DNA of 64,000 nucleotides from Paenibacillus sp. FJAT-29882 (GTDB lineage Bacteria > Bacillota > Bacilli > Bacillales > DSM-1321): contig NZ_LMVB01000001.1 of NCBI RefSeq assembly GCF_001510645.1, positions 1,540,436 through 1,604,435 of the forward strand, given 5' to 3'. This document shows, piece after piece, positions 7,954-16,414 of this stretch. The notes below the pieces were generated by a model that had not been told where the DNA came from, did no database searches, and worked only from the letters and a program-made list of their open reading frames with translations. The first letter of the stretch is position 1. Each line of letters begins with the position of its first letter. Both the position numbers and the translations under genes were made by a program.

Positions 7954-8688
7954 ATGCAAACTACTTCTCCGTGTTTATTAACGAAAGAAGATATGCAAAA
8001 TCCTAATAAAGTACCTCCATGGTTAATTCAGGAGTACCAAACCTTTCACAAACTTGTTACTGATAAGACGTTTCCTTGCTATTTTGGAATGAAAGCTGAA
8101 AACAAGGGCGAGCTTCGCTATGCATACATTTCTCAAGATGATTGGTCCAATCTACCGAAAGCGATTGAAGAATTTCTAGAATTATTTCAAGAGCCACCAT
8201 ATATACGACATGGATTATTTGTTTTTGTCGAACCAGAAAAAGAAGAGGGTGATATTGCGCATTATCGAAATTACTTTTGGAATGTTTTGCAATATTTGCA
8301 TGAACATGACCCGAAAGAATGGCCCCAAGAGAAACCGAAGAATCCTGACCATCATCTTTGGGATTTTCATTTTGCTGGTGAACCTTTTTTCATATTTGGT
8401 AACGCACCTGCCTATAAACAGCGGAAAACTCGTGACTTAGGGAGGGGACTTGTTCTTGGCATTCAGCCGAGAATGATTTTCAAAGGACTTGAAGGAACAG
8501 AAAAAGGCGGGATTATGTCGCGTGAAAAAGTGAGAGAACGTGTTGAAAAATGGGATAACCTACCTAAACATCCGGATATTAGCCATTACGGAGACCCAGA
8601 ACACAATGAATGGAAGCAATTTTTTATCGGTGATGATATTGAACCTATATTAGGAAAATGCCCATTTCACCATAAAAATCTATTGTAA
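7954..8688 (+). CDS. YqcI/YcgG family protein, probable haem-dependent oxygenase
   Basis: 244-residue cytoplasmic protein of the YqcI/YcgG family. Family blocks are FPCYFGMKAENKGELRYAY near residue 45, a central PDHHLWDFHFAGEPFFIFGN with several histidines, GLVLGIQPRMIF, and a C-terminal CPFHHKN. ATAAGGGG precedes the ATG. Relatives such as GntA and DcsA are, to my recollection, haem enzymes that N-hydroxylate arginine guanidino groups; whether this protein shares that reaction is inference. No biosynthetic partner genes lie next to it. It is flanked by a family B repeat upstream. Confidence 0.85.
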   Translation: MQTTSPCLLTKEDMQNPNKVPPWLIQEYQTFHKLVTDKTFPCYFGMKAENKGELRYAYISQDDWSNLPKAIEEFLELFQEPPYIRHGLFVFVEPEKEEGDIAHYRNYFWNVLQYLHEHDPKEWPQEKPKNPDHHLWDFHFAGEPFFIFGNAPAYKQRKTRDLGRGLVLGIQPRMIFKGLEGTEKGGIMSREKVRERVEKWDNLPKHPDISHYGDPEHNEWKQFFIGDDIEPILGKCPFHHKNLL

Positions 8689-9020
8689 GAAAAATAAATT
8701 CTCTTGTGTTTTAATGCTTGTCTAATAATTAAATAGGCTTGAATACTAAGAAAATGCAGGACAACAACTATATTCTGTGTTTTCTTTACCATCTTACTTT
8801 ACTTATCTCGGAATGAGCATGTTTTTTTACATTTAAACTGTAAATATCAAACATTAGACCGATGCGATTAATGCATTATGGTCTCAATAGGAAAAGATGT
8901 ATCAATTGAAACAATTGATGTGTTCAAAGCAGATATACCAAAAAATACAGGGGAAGCCTTAACCGAAAGTTCAACTAATACATGAAGGTTTTATATGTAA
9001 ATTTGTACCCCTATAAGGCT
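8689..9020. other. Intergenic region, possible short gene remnant
   Basis: Convergent spacer between the YqcI-like gene and the half-size MFS gene. An unbroken 34-codon frame from 8878 (MVSIGKDVSIETIDVFK...) has no ribosome site and looks like the tail of something lost. GAAGCCTT at 8953 and AAGGCTTC at 9015 are inverted copies. No proper terminator is visible for either neighbour. Confidence 0.35.
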
Positions 9021-9557
9021 TCATGTCGTTTCCCGTTTCATAATATAAAACCCGCTCCACGCAAATACAATCGAAGCAAGATAAAAGATACTGCCAATCG
9101 TCAGAAAATCAACTAAATAACCTGTAGCTATAACAGCAATTGCAGCACCAATCGATGTCCCAATATGATAGCGGCCGATTTCTTTCCCCGCTGTTTCTTT
9201 TTTTACTGAACGAGCGAGAACTGTTTTTTCGGAGTTTTTTTGTACGGCACCTAGTAATCCCATCACAATCTGTAATAGATAAACCTGCCAAATTTCATAA
9301 GCGAGCGGAAAAGTAAGCAAGACCAGTGCCATACCCCAAGAATAAAGGATCAACAATGCCTTATCTCCAACACGATCGGCGAATTTTCCAATTACAGAAT
9401 AACTCAGTGCTGCTGTTAATGCGAATAAACCATAAGCCCAGCCAAACTGAGAATAGCTGCTGCCAGCATTTTTCAAAAGCAAAACATAAAACGGAAAAAT
9501 CATGCTAGCTGCCATACCGACTGTCCCTTGATAAATAAAAAATCGTCTATAATTCAT
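9021..9557 (-). CDS. Half-size MFS-type membrane protein
   Basis: 178 residues with about six membrane segments, half the length of a normal major facilitator. The MFS loop 2-3 signature is present as GKFADRVGDK near residue 57. No frame after the stop continues the missing half. The start ATG overlaps the stop of the flavin oxidase gene (ATGA), so translation is coupled. Either it is a genuine half-transporter working as a dimer or a truncated relic kept for its partner; the tidy coupling favours a functional unit. Substrate unknown. Confidence 0.75.
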   Translation of the reverse strand: MNYRRFFIYQGTVGMAASMIFPFYVLLLKNAGSSYSQFGWAYGLFALTAALSYSVIGKFADRVGDKALLILYSWGMALVLLTFPLAYEIWQVYLLQIVMGLLGAVQKNSEKTVLARSVKKETAGKEIGRYHIGTSIGAAIAVIATGYLVDFLTIGSIFYLASIVFAWSGFYIMKRETT

Positions 9558-10990
9558 TTGTGATACTCCTCATAGAAAAGATTCAAGAATCGTCCTTTAG
9601 GATCATAGGTTTTTTTCAGAGCAAAGAATTTATCTGTCCGTGGGTACGCTTTTTCTAACTGCTCTCTTGTCGGATAATGATAATATGGAAGATAGTAACT
9701 ACCCTCGTGATCTAAGGTTATATCTATCATGTTTCGGATTACTCGCTCCGTTTCTTTAATACGATCTTTACTTGTCCCTTGGTTAATAAGCATAACGAGG
9801 GCAAACATATCATCTTTTGCATAACTCATAACAGTCTCTTCATTTTTCTCCACATAACGGACGGTGATATTCAATAGGTTAAAATCTTTTTCATTTTTAA
9901 GCGTTTCTCTAAGGTCATCAATATAGGCTGTGAATTGTTCAACTGGAACAAAGTATTCCTGTAATACTTCTGTTTTGTTAAAACTATCATACTCCATAAA
10001 TGTGGAATCGGAACGCATGGCATTATTTCTAGAAATATATGAACCATTAATATTCTCATTGTATACATTTTGAGTGGTCCAAAACATATTTTTCCCCCAA
10101 TTATTCAAGCGAGCAAGTCCGAGAAAGAATTTGGGTATCGCAATGATTGTTTCTCGTTTTAAAGAGCTAAACTTCTCCAACTGAGATCGGTCATCTGTTT
10201 CGTAATAATCGGTTACATACATTTCTTTCAAGTAGCTGTCAGGTGCAACCGAGATTCGAGCGAGATGCATTTTAACGGCGTCGTTTTGAAGGATTTCACG
10301 GTTGAAATACGAGCTATAATCATCATAAGCTAGTGATTTTGTTTGAATTTGATAGAGTTCATCGTCTGTCAAATGTAAAGTAACATCAAGAATCACTCCG
10401 AATAATCCATATCCACCAATTACTGCATAGAATAACTCTGAATTTGCATCACGGCTTACAGTCATAATGTCACCCTGTGCGTTTAATAGACGAAATGATT
10501 CAACCGTTTCAATCAAGGCGTGATGGCGTATGTCACGACCATGCACATTTACACTTAATGAACCGCCTACTGTAAAAATACTTTGAGACTGGCTTACTTT
10601 TAAAGCAAGACCATAAGGATTGATGAACTTTTGAATATCTGCCCAAGTCGTACCACTTTGAACGGTAATTTGTTTTTTATTTTCATCTAATTTTAGAATT
10701 TTATTATATTGTTTCATATCAAGTAGGATTCCATTTGGATAAAGCGTCTGGCCTCCTTGACTGTGCTGCATACCGGCAATGGATATCGGATCATGATCAA
10801 TGTTTGCGTCTAATACGATCTGTTTCAGCTTGTTTTCATCATCACCTGATTTTACCGCTTTCATCTTAACAGGTAAGAGGCGGCCTTTATCTTCTATTAT
10901 CGGATTTGTAAGCTGAGATTGAAAGTATGATAAAGAATATACAAATATTATCGAATAGATTAAGATAGCGAAATATCGATTCTTGAAAAT
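9554..10990 (-). CDS. Membrane-anchored FAD-binding oxidoreductase (VAO/PCMH fold)
   Basis: FAD-linked oxidase of the FAD_binding_4 type. The FAD domain shows SIAGMQHSQGGQTLYPNG, VQSGTTWADIQKFINPYG and FTVGGSLSVNVHGRD. The first ATG in frame (10864) has no ribosome site and cuts into the domain. The frame stays open upstream and encodes a membrane span (IFKNRYFAILIYSIIFVYSL) followed by the usual RLLPVK block; an AAGGAGG lies 8 bases before an ATT codon at 10990. I therefore place the start there, giving about 478 residues, with an ATT start or a mutated start codon. Downstream MFS gene overlaps by 4 bases. Substrate unknown; relatives oxidise sugar lactones or alcohols. Confidence 0.78.
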   Translation of the reverse strand: MFKNRYFAILIYSIIFVYSLSYFQSQLTNPIIEDKGRLLPVKMKAVKSGDDENKLKQIVLDANIDHDPISIAGMQHSQGGQTLYPNGILLDMKQYNKILKLDENKKQITVQSGTTWADIQKFINPYGLALKVSQSQSIFTVGGSLSVNVHGRDIRHHALIETVESFRLLNAQGDIMTVSRDANSELFYAVIGGYGLFGVILDVTLHLTDDELYQIQTKSLAYDDYSSYFNREILQNDAVKMHLARISVAPDSYLKEMYVTDYYETDDRSQLEKFSSLKRETIIAIPKFFLGLARLNNWGKNMFWTTQNVYNENINGSYISRNNAMRSDSTFMEYDSFNKTEVLQEYFVPVEQFTAYIDDLRETLKNEKDFNLLNITVRYVEKNEETVMSYAKDDMFALVMLINQGTSKDRIKETERVIRNMIDITLDHEGSYYLPYYHYPTREQLEKAYPRTDKFFALKKTYDPKGRFLNLFYEEYHK

Positions 10991-11142
10991 TAGTCTCGCC
11001 TCCTTCTGGAAAAATTCAGCTATACTGTCCTATATTATACCATATTATGAAAGATGCTAATATTTTCGAAAAAACGGCTAGTTATACAGATTCATACATT
11101 TTCGATATAATGGGAAAAATAATATAAAAAGGGGGATCAATT

Positions 11143-12939
11143 ATGACTGCATATTCGACTAGAGCTGATGTTAAAGTAGAAGAAACGTGGAGATTGGAAG
11201 ATATTTATGAAAACGAGGAAAAGTGGGAACAGGATTATCAAACGATCTTGAATAGTGTGGAGAAGTTAAAGGCATTTGACGGGAAAATTGGGGATGCAGA
11301 TTCACTATTTCGTTATTTATCACTTAGTGAAGAATTAGGGTATACATATAAAAAGCTATATGTATATGCAATGCTTCAGGTGGACTTAGACACAAGAGTA
11401 CCCGCTGCACAAGGGTTACTTGATCGTGCTAGTCAATTAGGGCAAAAAATTAGCGCAGCTACTTCGTTTTTTATGCCATTTTTATTAAACCTTGAAGAAA
11501 GTACGTTAAAAGCGTACATAAAAGAAGTAGAAGGACTACGTTATTTCGAGGATGATTTGCTTGATTCTTATCGTTTTAAAGCGCATGTACTGAACAAAGA
11601 TCAAGAAGCAATTCTTTCGCAGCTTGGTGATGCCCTTTCTTCTCCGCAAAAAACGTTTGGTATGATTAACAATGCTGATATTAAGTTTGGAGAAGTGACA
11701 AAAAACGACGGCGAAAAAGTCACTTTAACACGCGGTATGTACAGTAAATTGATTGAAAATCAGGATCGAGAAAAACGGAAGGAGGCATACAAAGCCTACT
11801 ATCAACCGTATCTTCAGTTACAAAATACTATCGCGAGCACTCTTTCATCAGCCATTCGAAACAATACGACGATGGCGAAAACAAGGAACTACCCTTCAGC
11901 TCTTGAAAAATCGTTATTTTCAGATCAGGTTCCGCCAGAGGTATATGAAAATCTTATTTCGGCGACGAAAGAGAATATTAAACCGATGTATGACTATATA
12001 AAATTGCGCAAAAAACTTCTAGGTGTAGATGAACTACGTGCGTATGATTTAAGTGTTCCGCTTGTACAAGAGGCAAAGGAAGATATTCCATATGATAAAG
12101 CGTTTGACCTTATGATAAAAGCACTGAAGCCTCTTGGCGAAGAGTATGTATCGACTCTTTTGAACTTCAAAGAAAATCGTTATTATGATGTAAGGGAAAC
12201 GCCAGGAAAACGATCCGGCGCTTATAACCTAGGTTTATATGGAGTTCATCCATTCGTTTTATTAAACCATCAGGATGATTTGGACAGTTTATTTACGTTA
12301 GCACATGAATCTGGTCATGCAATGCATTCATATTACAGCTCCAAATATCAGCCGCAAATCAGTGCTGGATATTCGATCTTTGTTGCTGAAGTCGCATCAA
12401 CGGTGAACGAAATCCTATTGATTCGTTACTTATTGAACACGACAATAGACTTGAATAAAAAGAAGCATCTGCTTAACCATTTTATTGACAGCTTTAAAGG
12501 AACTTTCTTTACGCAAGTCATGTTTGGGGAATTCGAAAAAATTACACACGAAAAAGCGGAAAATGATGAGCCTTTGAATGCAGAAGTCTTTAATACTGTA
12601 TATGAAACGATATACCGTGCGTATAATGGGGAAGACATTGTTTTTGACGATGAAGTGAAATTCGGCTGGTCTAGAATCCCACACTTTTATCGACCGTTTT
12701 ATGTGTATAAATATGCGACGGGGTACGCGTCAGCTATTGATATCGCCGACCGAATTTTATCAGGTGATGAAGGTACACTTGAACAGTATTTAACATTTTT
12801 AAAAAGTGGCAGCTCGGAATATCCGCTTGAATTGCTAAAGAAAACTGGAGTCGATCTCACTAAACCAGAGCCGATTGAAAATGCGTTGAAGATATTTAGT
12901 GGACTAGTGAAGGAATTTGGCGAATTGTTGGAAAAGTAA
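11143..12939 (+). CDS. pepF: Oligoendopeptidase F
   Basis: 598-residue M3B zinc metallopeptidase that trims short cytoplasmic peptides. The zinc signature HESGH is in LFTLAHESGHAMHSYYSS near residue 387, with the downstream glutamate in FVAEVASTVNEIL. The N-terminal helical domain (VEETWRLEDIYENEEKWEQD) is typical. Length matches Bacillus PepF. A strong AAAAGGGGG precedes the ATG, and a terminator follows. B. subtilis PepF over-expression affects sporulation through Phr peptides; that is family knowledge, not shown here. Confidence 0.95.
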   Translation: MTAYSTRADVKVEETWRLEDIYENEEKWEQDYQTILNSVEKLKAFDGKIGDADSLFRYLSLSEELGYTYKKLYVYAMLQVDLDTRVPAAQGLLDRASQLGQKISAATSFFMPFLLNLEESTLKAYIKEVEGLRYFEDDLLDSYRFKAHVLNKDQEAILSQLGDALSSPQKTFGMINNADIKFGEVTKNDGEKVTLTRGMYSKLIENQDREKRKEAYKAYYQPYLQLQNTIASTLSSAIRNNTTMAKTRNYPSALEKSLFSDQVPPEVYENLISATKENIKPMYDYIKLRKKLLGVDELRAYDLSVPLVQEAKEDIPYDKAFDLMIKALKPLGEEYVSTLLNFKENRYYDVRETPGKRSGAYNLGLYGVHPFVLLNHQDDLDSLFTLAHESGHAMHSYYSSKYQPQISAGYSIFVAEVASTVNEILLIRYLLNTTIDLNKKKHLLNHFIDSFKGTFFTQVMFGEFEKITHEKAENDEPLNAEVFNTVYETIYRAYNGEDIVFDDEVKFGWSRIPHFYRPFYVYKYATGYASAIDIADRILSGDEGTLEQYLTFLKSGSSEYPLELLKKTGVDLTKPEPIENALKIFSGLVKEFGELLEK

Positions 12940-12948
12940 TATTTTAAA

Positions 12949-12997
12949 AGAGGCTCATCTCTAAAGGTCTAATCCTTTACTGAGATAGCCTTTTTTT
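12949..12997 (+). terminator. Intrinsic terminator of pepF
   Basis: AGGCTCATCTC / GAGATAGCCT stem followed by seven T residues, just after the pepF stop. Confidence 0.8.
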
Positions 12998-13085
12998 AAA
13001 TCAATAAATCATGCTACTTTGACAAACTTTATGAAAAGCGTACTATTGTAGAAGAACATTAATTCAAAAATTTAAGGAAGATAAA

Positions 13086-15332
13086 ATGAACTCAACGGTA
13101 AGCTATATAAAAGAATGGCAAGTAGCATTAGAAAATGAAATCCGCCATTTAAAAAAATACGGAAGTACAAAATATCACGTTATGAATGGTCATTTGATAG
13201 ATCAGGTGGATGGATTTACTTATTATTTCGAAACGATTGGATCGCTGAGGATTCCAGTCGGATCATTCGTTCGACTGGAATGGGGAGGAATCAAGCAGGA
13301 AGGATTAGTGCTCTCGTCTGAAGGCAAAAGCATCATATTATCTTTTGAAAAAACACTTGGAGATTTGATTTCCGAGGCTTTTCTTTACCATGACCCATGG
13401 GAGCTTTTGGAACAATTAATTGAGCGCTTAGACGAAGTGAAAAAAAGTAAGAAAAAGCGGCTTCGAGTCAAACGATTGATGGACCCTTCGATGGAGAGCA
13501 GGCATCCGATAGATCAGAATCATAGTAATGTTAAGGAGCTTTTTTTACGCTCTAATTTTAATCCAATTACATACGTTTGGGGACCCCCGGGAACTGGAAA
13601 AACATATACATTGGCACGGATTGCAGCGAATCATTATTTTAAAGGAAAAAAACTTTTAGTTCTGTCTCACAGCAACCAAGCCGTGGATGTACTAATGGCA
13701 GAAATCGCTACATTTACAAAAAAGAAAAACCGCTTTAAAGAAGGCGATATTTTAAGGTACGGTTCGCAAACAGGAGAAAGCTTAGCGAGTCATCCTGATA
13801 TCATCTCAAGTCAGTTGTTAGCAAAGCATGAACCTGATTTAGTTGAAGACAAGGAAAACCTAACTGAAGAGAAGCGGCTCTTAAAACAAGATTTATCAGG
13901 TTCATTTAGCAAGCGGGATACAGATCGATTAATTGAATTGGAAAAAAAACTTGGCAGAGTCATTGAAAAATTTCGTCGTAAAGAAATGGAGCTTGTCAAA
14001 GAAGCCAAAATCGTTGGTAGCACACTGGCAAAAACAGCAAGCGACAGCACACTTTATGAACAGGAATATGATTTAGTCATTCTTGATGAAGCGAGTATGG
14101 CTTATGTCCCACAAGTTGCATTTGCTGCATCGTTAGGCAAGAATATCATTGTCTGTGGTGATTTTAAACAATTGCCGCCAATTGCTTCAGCTCGTGATGA
14201 ATCAGTGAATAAATGGTTAAAAGAAGATATTTTTCATTGTTCAGGAGTTGCGAATGTAGTGAATGAAGGGAAGCTCCATCCACATTTGTTTCTGTTAAAA
14301 GAACAACGCAGAATGCATCCAGATATTTCGGCCTTCACGAATAAACATATTTATCATTCCCGAGTTTGCGATCATGAAAGTGTACAAACGAGCCGTGCAA
14401 AAATTGCTAAGAGAAGACCATTTCCTAATCGTGCCTTAATGCTGTTAGAAACGAGTGGAACTGGTGAACATTGTATAGCGGAGCGGACATCGAGATCAAG
14501 GATGAATCTTTGGCAGCTGTTCTTGTCATTCCAACTACTTCATGAAGCGTATTCAAGCGGTGCACGATCCATCGGTTATGTAACACCGTATCGAGCTCAA
14601 TCCCGTCTTATGGATCTATTATTACAAGAAGTATATGCGAAAGAGCTTGAACAAGCTGATATTATTGCAGCAACTGTTCATCGATTTCAGGGAAGTGAAC
14701 GTGATGTAATGATATTTGACACAGTTGATAGTTATCCTGAAACACGTGCTGGTATGCTTTTGACTGGAAAGAATAGTGAGCGACTCATTAATGTCGCAAT
14801 TACAAGAACGAAAGGGAAATTCATCCAAGTAAGCGATACGGACTATATTCGAAAAACCGTTTATAAAGGCAAAACATTACGTAAGCTTGTGGATCATCAA
14901 ACAACCTTCGGACATACAGTTGCAACCAGGGACATTGGCAAGTGGATTCAAAATCATCATCCTAAGCTTCAGTGGATGCATGCGCGTAAGTTGGATGTTC
15001 TAGGTGAGGATATTAAAAAAGCATGTCACTCAATTATCTTGTCTATACCTGATAAAGGAATAGTTACAGAAGATTGGTTGAATATGCTGAATTGTAAGCA
15101 AAAACATGTTAAGATCACGCTTATTTCCATTCGTCCGCTTCCAGATTTGGCCGTGCAAGAACAGATTGAAACAAATATTACTTTTCCATTCGTCATCATT
15201 GATAAGCAATATCTCTGGCTAGGAATGCCGCTTGAAGCAACACGTAGACTTTCCCCACCTTATGTGGCTGCACGACTTGATTCAGTTGCGGTTGTTGAAC
15301 ATTTTCTTACCCAACTACCTAGCGTAGAATAG
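13086..15332 (+). CDS. Superfamily I DNA/RNA helicase (DNA2/NAM7-like AAA ATPase)
   Basis: 748-residue ATP-dependent helicase of the Upf1-like SF1 group. Motifs in order: Walker A GPPGTGKT near residue 165, Ia VLSHSNQAVDVL, Walker B VILDEAS near 333, III GDFKQLPP, IV LLKEQRRMHPDI, V ATVHRFQGSERDV and VI INVAITRTKGKF. A long charged region lies between Ia and II (about 230-320), as in IGHMBP2-like proteins. The last 130 residues are unassigned. AAGGAAG precedes the ATG. Standalone gene; likely in DNA repair or RNA metabolism but no specific partner is seen. No nuclease domain is recognisable, so it is not an obvious phage-defence gene. Confidence 0.9.
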   Translation: MNSTVSYIKEWQVALENEIRHLKKYGSTKYHVMNGHLIDQVDGFTYYFETIGSLRIPVGSFVRLEWGGIKQEGLVLSSEGKSIILSFEKTLGDLISEAFLYHDPWELLEQLIERLDEVKKSKKKRLRVKRLMDPSMESRHPIDQNHSNVKELFLRSNFNPITYVWGPPGTGKTYTLARIAANHYFKGKKLLVLSHSNQAVDVLMAEIATFTKKKNRFKEGDILRYGSQTGESLASHPDIISSQLLAKHEPDLVEDKENLTEEKRLLKQDLSGSFSKRDTDRLIELEKKLGRVIEKFRRKEMELVKEAKIVGSTLAKTASDSTLYEQEYDLVILDEASMAYVPQVAFAASLGKNIIVCGDFKQLPPIASARDESVNKWLKEDIFHCSGVANVVNEGKLHPHLFLLKEQRRMHPDISAFTNKHIYHSRVCDHESVQTSRAKIAKRRPFPNRALMLLETSGTGEHCIAERTSRSRMNLWQLFLSFQLLHEAYSSGARSIGYVTPYRAQSRLMDLLLQEVYAKELEQADIIAATVHRFQGSERDVMIFDTVDSYPETRAGMLLTGKNSERLINVAITRTKGKFIQVSDTDYIRKTVYKGKTLRKLVDHQTTFGHTVATRDIGKWIQNHHPKLQWMHARKLDVLGEDIKKACHSIILSIPDKGIVTEDWLNMLNCKQKHVKITLISIRPLPDLAVQEQIETNITFPFVIIDKQYLWLGMPLEATRRLSPPYVAARLDSVAVVEHFLTQLPSVE

Positions 15333-15350
15333 AAGAAACTATAAGGAGCA

Positions 15351-15456
15351 TGTCTCAAAAGGTCAGACCTCGCACTCTAAATCAGTATGTAGTGTATCTA
15401 TCACTTATCCTATACTGTATTTAGTTGTTGCGGGGTCAGACCTTTCTTTGGGGACA
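15351..15456 (+). repeat. Family C intergenic repeat, copy 1
   Basis: 106-base element whose ends are inverted repeats: TGTCTCAAAAGGTCAGACC at the left and GGTCAGACCTTTCTTTGGGG at the right. The interior GCACTCTAAATCAGTA ... ACTGTATTTAGTTGTTGCGG recurs at 37249. No coding potential. It may also act as terminator for the helicase gene. Confidence 0.85.
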
Positions 15457-15539
15457 TCCCCCTTCTTAATTATCCCAGTATTACAATGTGTGAATAAATA
15501 TTATTCAAACAATTCCGATGAAAAATATATGATTTAATC

Positions 15540-15568
15540 TTGACAATCAGTTATTAGAATATTATGAT
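15540..15568 (+). promoter_or_regulatory. Sigma-A promoter of the S-box operon
   Basis: TTGACA (15540-15545), 17 bases, TATGAT (15563-15568), placed about 20 bases upstream of the riboswitch. Near-perfect consensus. Confidence 0.88.
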
Positions 15569-15586
15569 AAAATTAACTTAATACTT

Positions 15587-15740
15587 CTTATCAAGAGAAG
15601 CCGAGGGAATGGCCCGATGAAGCTTCAGCAACCTCTACAACTAGTAGAAAGGTGCTAATTCCTGCAAGCATTGGCTTGTCAGATAAGGGTGACTACGCAT
15701 AAAGTCCTCTTTCTATCAGGAAAGAGGACTTTATGCGTTT
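15587..15740 (+). ncRNA. SAM-I (S-box) riboswitch with terminator
   Basis: S-box aptamer from CTTATCAAGAGAAG to AGATAAG (15587-15687), with the conserved blocks GAGGGAATGGCCCGATGAAG, CAGCAACC, AAGGTGCTAATTCC and GCAA in order. It is followed by a perfect 19-bp terminator stem at 15695-15713 / 15720-15738. When SAM binds, the anti-terminator is blocked and transcription stops, so the downstream FMN reductase and monooxygenase genes are expressed when methionine/SAM is low. Sequence match to the family is unambiguous. Confidence 0.96.
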
Positions 15741-15814
15741 AATATAGATTAACCCCTTTGAATGTAGACCGTACAAAGGATCATAACTAATTTACTAAGA
15801 GAGAAGGTCAACAA

Positions 15815-16360
15815 ATGCCCAATGTAGTGATTTTATCTGGAAGCCCTTCAGCAACATCTAGGACTGATGTAGTTTTAAAATTTGTTCAATCGTTGTTAGA
15901 AAAGGAGAATGTAACGGTAAAGTATATTTCCGTTTTAGATATTTCTGCTGAGGATTTGCTTTATGCACGCTATAATAGCACTGGAATTAAACAAATAGCA
16001 AAATCAATCGAGGAAGCGGATGGGGTGATTATTGGTTCACCTGTGTACAAAGCTTCTTATACAGGTATTTTAAAATCTCTAATCGATTTATTACCAGAAA
16101 GTGCGTTTAAAGGAATTCCAGTGTTACCGCTAATGGTCGGTGGGAGTAAAGCGCATTTATTAGCAATCGATTTTGCCTTAAAACCGCTTATTACTACTTT
16201 AAAAGGAAGAGCCACTCAAGGGACTTATATTATAGATAATCAAATTGATAAAGAAAATAGTTTACAGCCTATCACTGATCAAGATATTCAAACTCGACTT
16301 AATAACGATTTAGAGGAATTTCTCCAAACCATTAAACAAACTAAACCAATAATCGCTTAA
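15815..16360 (+). CDS. NADPH-dependent FMN reductase (SsuE-like)
   Basis: 181-residue flavodoxin-fold reductase that supplies FMNH2 to a partner monooxygenase. FMN-binding features are SGSPSATSRTDVV at the N-terminus and IGSPVYKASYTGILKSLIDLLP in the middle. It is the first gene after the SAM riboswitch, with AGAGAAGG before the ATG, and is followed 55 bases later by a flavin-dependent monooxygenase, the classic two-component arrangement for desulfonation or C-S bond cleavage. SsuE is the closest name; the substrate of the pair is not certain. Confidence 0.87.
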   Translation: MPNVVILSGSPSATSRTDVVLKFVQSLLEKENVTVKYISVLDISAEDLLYARYNSTGIKQIAKSIEEADGVIIGSPVYKASYTGILKSLIDLLPESAFKGIPVLPLMVGGSKAHLLAIDFALKPLITTLKGRATQGTYIIDNQIDKENSLQPITDQDIQTRLNNDLEEFLQTIKQTKPIIA

Positions 16361-16414
16361 GACTACAATTAGCACCAATTTACATCATTAAAAAACGAAT
16401 GGGTGGTAATGATT

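Noticed and set aside
8878-8982. 34-codon frame beginning MVSIGKDVSIETIDV
   Set aside because: No ribosome site and no family; noted only as a possible remnant.
13086-15332. Helicase as part of an antiphage defence system
   Set aside because: It is a single housekeeping-like SF1 helicase with no nuclease, methyltransferase or other defence partner beside it.
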